DNA of 64,000 bases from Isoetes taiwanensis (Eukaryota > Streptophyta > Lycopodiopsida > Isoetales > Isoetaceae): NCBI GenBank assembly GCA_021234155.1, contig JAJEKV010000045.1, forward strand, positions 6,316,753 through 6,380,752, read 5' to 3'. The position numbers were made by a program, and so were the translations under genes. The notes under the pieces are model-generated. The model was not told where the DNA came from, did no database searches, and was given only the letters and a program-made list of their open reading frames with translations. Below, piece by piece: positions 58,901 to 64,000 of the stretch (position 1 is its first letter; the number at the start of each line of letters is the position of its first letter).

Positions 58901-59719
58901 ATGATCTTGGTAGACCAAGATCGAAAGCACCGACCATTTTTCCCGAGGGACTAATAGTAGACTCAAGTCTTGGGAAATAGCCACCCAAGCAGGAACCTCG
59001 AAAATTGGAAAAAAATTTCTAATTTCTAGTGTAGTAAATAGGTTAATGCTAAGTTAGTAATAAGTTTTAGCAAAAACCCAACCTAAATTGTCCAAAAAGA
59101 GGTGACCTCACAGAGTGCCTGCACCAATTTTGACCATGCTCGCAATTGCTCCCCGCCAAGACCGTGTGAGTGGTGGACCCATGGACCTAGTTAGATGCAT
59201 AATTTAGCTAATCTAACAGTGTAGTTCAGCTTATTATTTAGATTCTAGCTAGTTTTGCATGTTAAAACACTAAGAAACCCCTTGTAAATTGAAAATTAGA
59301 CCCAATAGAGGTGACCCCATTGGAGTGCCTGCACCACCTTCGCCTATACTCGAACTCGCCTCCTCAAGACCGTGTGAGTGGTGGATGCTTTTGGCTAAAT
59401 AAACCTAATGTATTCCTCATATCTACACTAAATACCTTCTAGATTGGCCTAATATGGAAATGCGGTCCAAACCCTAAATTAACCCTACATATAAATAGAA
59501 AATTAGGGTTCCTCATTTGTCCTCGCCTCCAAAGAAACAAATTCGTCCCTCAAGACGATTTTTTTAGGCCGAGCTCAGATTGCTTCAAACCAAGACATGG
59601 CCCGCGCACCAAACAAACAAATGGATTGTAGTGCCCTCTCGATCATGTGAGCCAAGAGCTCAACAAATAAGTCTGGCCGGGCTCGTGGAGCCGAGCCAAA
59701 GGGACAGGAGGAACAGGAG
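58901..59719 (+). mobile_element. Start of internal region of the family A element
   Basis: After the primer site the sequence has no gag frame. It holds two diverged copies (59102-59175 and 59308-59385) of a segment starting GAGGTGACC and ending CCGTGTGAGTGGTGG, comparable to the GTCTCACAG/CTGTGAGAC units that follow the primer site in the minus-strand copy. It ends at the MITE at 59720. Confidence 0.55.
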
Positions 59720-61351
59720 GGCTAAAAATGAGACACACAAATAAAATCTTGCTTTTCCACTACATGGTAGTCATAAAATATGACACCATCAAAATACTAG
59801 TGGAAAACCATGAAAAAATAAGACACGTCTTATTTTTAGTTATATTTCAAATAAGACTAGGTGTCTTATTTTATGGCGGGGGAAATCCCCCGGAATAAAA
59901 TAAGACTCCATTAACAATCCAAACCTATCCCGAACCTAAATAAGACATGTCTTATTTTTATAGTGGAAAAGTGAAATTTTTTTAAGACAATAGGTGGCCA
60001 AACATCATTTGATAAAATATGTGACTTTTAGAAATATAACTACCGTGGAAAAAGGGCCTAAGACACCTAGTCTTATTTGAAATATAACTAAAAAATAGGA
60101 CGTGTCTTATTTTTTCATGGTTTTCCACTAGCATTTTAGTGGTGTCATATTTTTTTTTTTTTTTGAAGGAAAGAAGATATTTTATTCATCAGATGGAAGT
60201 ATTACAGCATATAGATCCCTCATGGATCAAATAGAAAATTAAGCTTATAAGATCCCACACGGATCAAATATCCTATCTGAATCTTTGATACTCAGAGGCC
60301 TCTCTCAACCTCTTCTTCAGTCTAACTAGTACTACAGGGAAATCACCATCTTCCCAAATAGAGAAAGAGTACTAGAGGAGACAAGTACCAACTTTCCAAA
60401 AATTCAAATAATCCCCGAATGCGATAGAAAAGCCTCCCCGCAAGAATAGAGGTGAATAGAAAAGAATCAGAAAACATGAACATTCTCCCCACAATGTTCA
60501 AAAGGAGCTACCTGCTTCCAAAATCTAATCAAGAATACAGTTAAGCAACCAGTGATTCTGAAGCCAAAAGTGTGAGACCAAAAAGGATGCTGCATTGTCG
60601 GGGACCTGTAGCAATCAGCCTGATGCTGGCATTACCAAAGCCCAAATTACCAAACTTCTCCCAAAAAGCCCGGTTCAAGATGTAAAAGCGTCTTCTTGCC
60701 CAGATAATCCCTAGCTCGGCAATCTAAATCAGTCTCACATATTGCTGCCATGTCTGTAGAAATGAAAAGATTTCCTGCTGTTTTTCCAAGAATCAATCTC
60801 TATACCTTTCTGCTAGCAAGAAAGAGCAGGAGAAGAGGGAAAATCCATCCGCTGGAAAGATCTGAGAATTTAAGATTGTGATGCTAAATTCAAGAACTGT
60901 TTTTCCTACCAAGATTGCAAAGATTCTACTCCACCTTATAAGCCATTTGTTCTTTCGTGTTTTTCGTGATAAAAGACGGCCGCCTCTAAGCAGAAATGTA
61001 AATGCTTCAAAAGAAGCATGGAGTTGAATGACTACGTTAGTGGCTTGGCAAAAAATCCGGGAAGAACCGCCACAAAAAAGCTCCAAAATAAAACACCAAC
61101 GTAAGAAATCAAGAACTCACCGGGCAGAGGCAAAACCCTTGCTAGCCCCAACACGAATTGATAGATCTGATTTGCGCCAGCGAGTTGCGGGATCGAGAAA
61201 GAGGGCGGTCCCCCTCTCACGGCCGCCCTAGCCACTGATAGAGGCGCCAAGAAACCACCGACATTTTCGTTTTCTCACTCTTTGGTGTCATATTTTATGA
61301 CTACCATGCAGTGGAAAATCAAGATTCAATTTGTGTGTCTTATTTTTAGCC
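59720..61351. mobile_element. Long-TIR MITE (about 500 bp) interrupted by a retroposon
   Basis: The ends read GGCTAAAAATGAGACACAC and its complement at 61333-61351. The inverted arms run for about 150 bp: the left is 59720-59875, the right is 61351-61284 plus, after removal of the insert, 60153-60055. Arms share GGTAGTCATAAAATATGACACC and CTAGTGGAAAACCATG. No transposase is present. No convincing flanking duplication was found, so the superfamily is undetermined. Confidence 0.85.
60154..61283 (-). mobile_element. 1.1-kb retroposon (LINE-like, poly(A)) inside the MITE
   Basis: It is flanked by the 13-bp duplication GGTGTCATATTTT (60141-60153 and 61284-61296). Read on the minus strand it starts GC-rich near 61283. 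It contains a frame resembling the start of a plant LINE ORF1 (RARDYLGKKTLLHLEPGFL), lacks any RT, and ends with AATAAA and a poly(A) run (T run 60151-60164). The short ORF1-like piece plus 3' end suggests an internally deleted, non-autonomous LINE mobilised in trans. Confidence 0.82.
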
Positions 61352-61701
61352 TTGGAGTCACAAATGGTGTCATATATGATATATGGCAGTCCTATTTTGC
61401 GACTACTGTGGAAAAAGGGCCTTAGTTACCACATATTGTAAGGTGGAAAATTTACTAACCTTTTACTCTCCTTTTTATTTTTCCTTTTAGGAGTATAGAC
61501 TGTTCTTCATTGTTATAAGCAAAGCTGCCATATGTCATAGCTCAGCCCTATTTGATCAACTGAACATTAGCAATCTAGCAAAGTGAAATATCATGTTGCA
61601 CAATCATGGAGTGCAACCATTCACAACCTTTTATATATATTTATCTGATCTATATATGTTCTTATGTTTCTATCTTATCCGTATATGTTCTTATGTCCGT
61701 T

Positions 61702-61960
61702 CGAGATCCGACGGCTCACGTGGGTTTGGGACGTATCCTACGGCCCAGATGGCCTGGGAGTTTACATATAATATGTGTACCGCGGTCCTACGGTCCAGAT
61801 TGATTTGATCTTGACCGTCGGTCCGAGCTCCGACGGCTCACATGGCTTGGGGACACATCCTACGGTCCACGTGGCTTTGGGAATTATATGTAATAGATCT
61901 TACGGCTCATATTGCTTTTATATGGTGAGATCTTAATCGTTGATTGAGTCTAAGATCCTA
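61702..61960. repeat. 122-bp tandem repeat, two to three diverged copies
   Basis: CGAG(A/C)TCCGACGGCTCAC begins copies at 61702 and 61824. A weaker third (CTTACGGCTCATATTGC) follows near 61900. Each contains ATCCTACGG(C/T)CCA and ATATATGTAATA-like phrases. Confidence 0.8.
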
Positions 61961-62018
61961 AGACTCATATTGAATGCTCGTTCCTTAAGGAAAGGCTTTT
62001 AAAATTTTTTATGTTATT

Positions 62019-62080
62019 GGGGGGATTCGAACCCTGGTCCTCAACCCCCGAAGCCCCCCACTCTAACCACTAGACCAAGC
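62019..62080 (-). mobile_element. tRNA-like SINE head (minus strand)
   Basis: On the minus strand it starts GCTTGGTCTAGTGGTTAGAG (A box) and has GGTTCGAATCC (B box, 62023-62033) with a G-rich middle. The B box is a perfect pol III consensus. The 5' and 3' strands do not pair as an acceptor stem, so a tRNA-derived SINE or tRNA pseudogene is more likely than a working tRNA. Confidence 0.6.
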
Positions 62081-62159
62081 ATTAATTCTATAAATATTTT
62101 GTGTTTCAAATATACTTAAGGGGAATATTCTAATTAAGATAAAGTAGACTATAATATTC

Positions 62160-62400
62160 TAGGATGTTTTGAAAGTTTCAAAATGTTCCAGAAAGTTCTA
62201 AAATGTTCTAGAAATTTCTAGAATGTAAGGGAATCCAGGAGAATTAAAGGGAATATAAGGAAATCTCATAAATTGTAAGAGAATCTAGGAAAATATACAA
62301 GTCTAACGGAATCTCTTAAAATCTAATTGAATCTAAGGGAATCTTCATAATATCTAAGGGAATCTAAAAAAATCTTGATGAAATCTTAGAGTTTTTTCTT
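62160..62400. repeat. Degenerate AATCTAAGGG array, site 2
   Basis: AATCTAAGGGAATCT-type units with ATAAAATCTAA spacers recur as at 55.3-55.9 kb, here preceded by TTCTAGAA(A/T)GTTC-type units. Confidence 0.75.
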
Positions 62401-62639
62401 AAGATTTTGCAAAGAGCGACAATAGAATGTTCTAAAATGTTTCCTATTAAAGGTGTACAATATAAATCTTGAAAAAAAAAATTTCTAGATGCTGAGGGCA
62501 AGCGCCTTAGTCTAAACATAGAAAATGTTTTAAAAATGTTGCACAGATCCAAAATAAATTATTTTGGAAGATTTTAAATGCTCAAGGGTAAGCACCTCAA
62601 TCAAAATAGAAAATTCTAAGAGAATGTAGGGGAATCTTC

Positions 62640-63060
62640 ATGAATGCTAAATATAATACATCGTTGGTTATCTAGAGCACTACTGGGGCCTTGCAATCGT
62701 AAGAACGCTAAAAAAACGGAACAATGCTTGCCGTAGGGGCGTATTAATTTTCTTGTATAGATATATAGATATATATGATGTCCTGCCTCCCACCGGTGCC
62801 GGGTCCATGTTTTATGATAGAAAATAATTTAAACAACTTCTATAATTCCAAAGAAATACTAGGTTCAAGTAGGGAGCCTAGCATTGCTTTACTAGGACCC
62901 TACACACCGTAATATTTAACCTATTGAAGGTATGATAATGACGCCACAAGTTTTGGAGAAACTCATACCCATTTTCAATGTTCTTGATCAGATCCGTTGC
63001 CTCAGAAGTTAAGGCCGAAAGTCTTGTCTTAGTATGTTCATGACATTCCGGATTATAGTC
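62640..63060. other. Spacer, no gene seen
   Basis: A short AT dinucleotide stretch (62755-62778) lies here. The part next to 63060 may be the broken 3' continuation of the Penelope-like element, since minus-strand frames stay protein-like, but nothing specific is recognised. Confidence 0.35.
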
Positions 63061-63066
63061 CGCTTA

Positions 63067-63500
63067 TCAAAACCATTTTTTAACAAACATGTCAATAATT
63101 TTATGAATATCCTTTGATGCCCACCAAGTCTCTTTGTGTACATACAAGCATGGCATTACTTGTGAGCAAATCACTTTACTTGCTTGAAAATAGGGTCTGC
63201 AACTATCCGCCAGTCCATATTTTTTGGCTTCAAATGGTAGAAAATCTCTTTTGTCATATTTCTTCGTGCAAAATGATCCCTTTTCAGCATTAGTAATCTG
63301 AATTCTCATATTCAGGAAGCTTGCACCAGTCCCAACTTTGGTGTCTTCAACATTTCCAATGAAATCTGATGTCTCATTTTTAATCTCAATGTATTCAAGG
63401 TTGTACAGCCATATATTCGAGCTTTTATAAAAAAAACTCTTTGGGATTACCACAATTAACCAGCAAGAGATCATCCATGTACCTAAATGAATGTTTAACA
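63067..63500 (-). pseudogene. Penelope-like element reverse transcriptase remnant
   Basis: On the minus strand the RT catalytic block RYMDDLLLVNCGNPKE (YMDD at 63481-63470) is followed after a frameshift in a T8 run (63425-63440) by YNLEYIEIKNETSDF, ASFLNMRIQITNAEKGSF and KKYDKRDFLPFEAKKYG. A YxDDLL block, then FL-x-(L/M)-x-I about 55 residues on, then Y-D-K-R-D-x-x-P-F is the arrangement in Penelope-like RTs. No GIY-YIG endonuclease was found. The open frame ends at 63067 and the upstream RT part is missing or in other frames. DIRS or another RT class is the main alternative. Confidence 0.6.
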
Positions 63501-64000
63501 CTAGAGTGGTCCCGGGGACCATTCCTGATCCATGGACCAGAATTGGTCCAGTTGACCCACTATCACTTAAACCAATATATCTGCGAATAGAAGCTTCAAT
63601 TTCGCGATGTACCACCACCATATCAATCTTTACTTAATTCTTAATGACTTTTGAGAATTTCAAGGCCAATGAACTCACCTATATGTTGTAGTGGTTGGTC
63701 AAATATTAGAGAATTTGACAGTTTCTGCAACAGTCCAGAACTGCAATCTTAGGTTTTTCTAGCATAAACAGGCCTAAACCTTGCTAAAATTGGAAGTATT
63801 TGTCTATTTATGATAGAACACATTGATTTGTATGTTTTCAGCTTTGGTTGCTATCATCTAACGTCCGTGGAAGCCGGCAAACCCTATTTTGTTCAAAAAT
63901 GCTGCGTGCGGTTTAGGAATTATTTCTCTTATTATTACAAGTTTTGGGTTAATTCTTGTGGCCATGGATTCTTAACTATATGAAGTACAATCTTATGTTT

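Overview
This window looks like a stretch of a large, repeat-rich land-plant nuclear genome. The reasons are plant-type split genes with canonical GT-AG and some GC-AG introns, a plant hnRNP-Q/LIF2-type RNA-binding protein gene, remnants of plant GCN1 and of a BRITTLE1-type mitochondrial carrier, plant LTR elements primed by tRNA-iMet, and a tRNA-Ser(UGA) relic of plant mitochondrial type. A Penelope-like reverse transcriptase remnant and an alga/bryophyte/lycophyte-style LINE hint at a non-angiosperm, but the species cannot be named from sequence alone. There is no prokaryotic-type operon, CRISPR array or phage.

Layout. 1-2.35 kb: AT-rich, no gene seen. 2.36-7.19 kb: decayed LINE (endonuclease, reverse transcriptase, TTCC-repeat tail). 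7.79-9.06 kb: six exons of a GCN1 pseudogene on the minus strand. 11.0-11.5 kb: pogo-type DDE transposase relic. 13.1-17.2 kb: the one convincing host gene, a three-RRM LIF2/hnRNP-Q-like gene whose 5' half is cut by small indels. 18.1-23.8 kb: a LINE RT scrap, foldback hairpins, a tRNA-like SINE head and a layered minisatellite. 23.8-25.2 kb: a minus-strand LTR with its primer-binding site. 25.5-28.4 kb: a 2.9 kb element bounded by 250-bp direct repeats. 28.9-41.84 kb: a LINE split by an 11-kb Ty3/gypsy element with a 5-bp target duplication and a 3.9-kb extra region after pol. 42.0-46.1 kb: two copies of a palindrome-rich composite repeat. 46.2-47.1 kb: exon-like minus-strand ORFs and the tRNA-Ser relic. 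47.3-51.4 kb: unassigned, probably TE. 51.47-51.95 kb: mitochondrial-carrier pseudogene. 53.0-57.0 kb: TGCATG tract, foldback element, hAT-type MITE inside an LTR fragment. 57.4-59.7 kb: plus-strand LTR of the 23.8-kb family. 59.7-61.35 kb: long-TIR MITE interrupted by a 1.1-kb retroposon. 61.4-64 kb: degenerate repeats, a SINE head and a Penelope-like RT remnant.

How it fits together: most of the window is layered transposon insertion (LINE cut by gypsy; LTR cut by hAT MITE; MITE cut by retroposon), from which a relative insertion order can be read. Frames are broken mostly by 1-4 bp indels, and paired repeat copies differ mainly around C/G-rich and CG-containing positions. This could be decay of methylated DNA or systematic consensus error in a long-read assembly, and it bears directly on whether the LIF2-like gene is functional.
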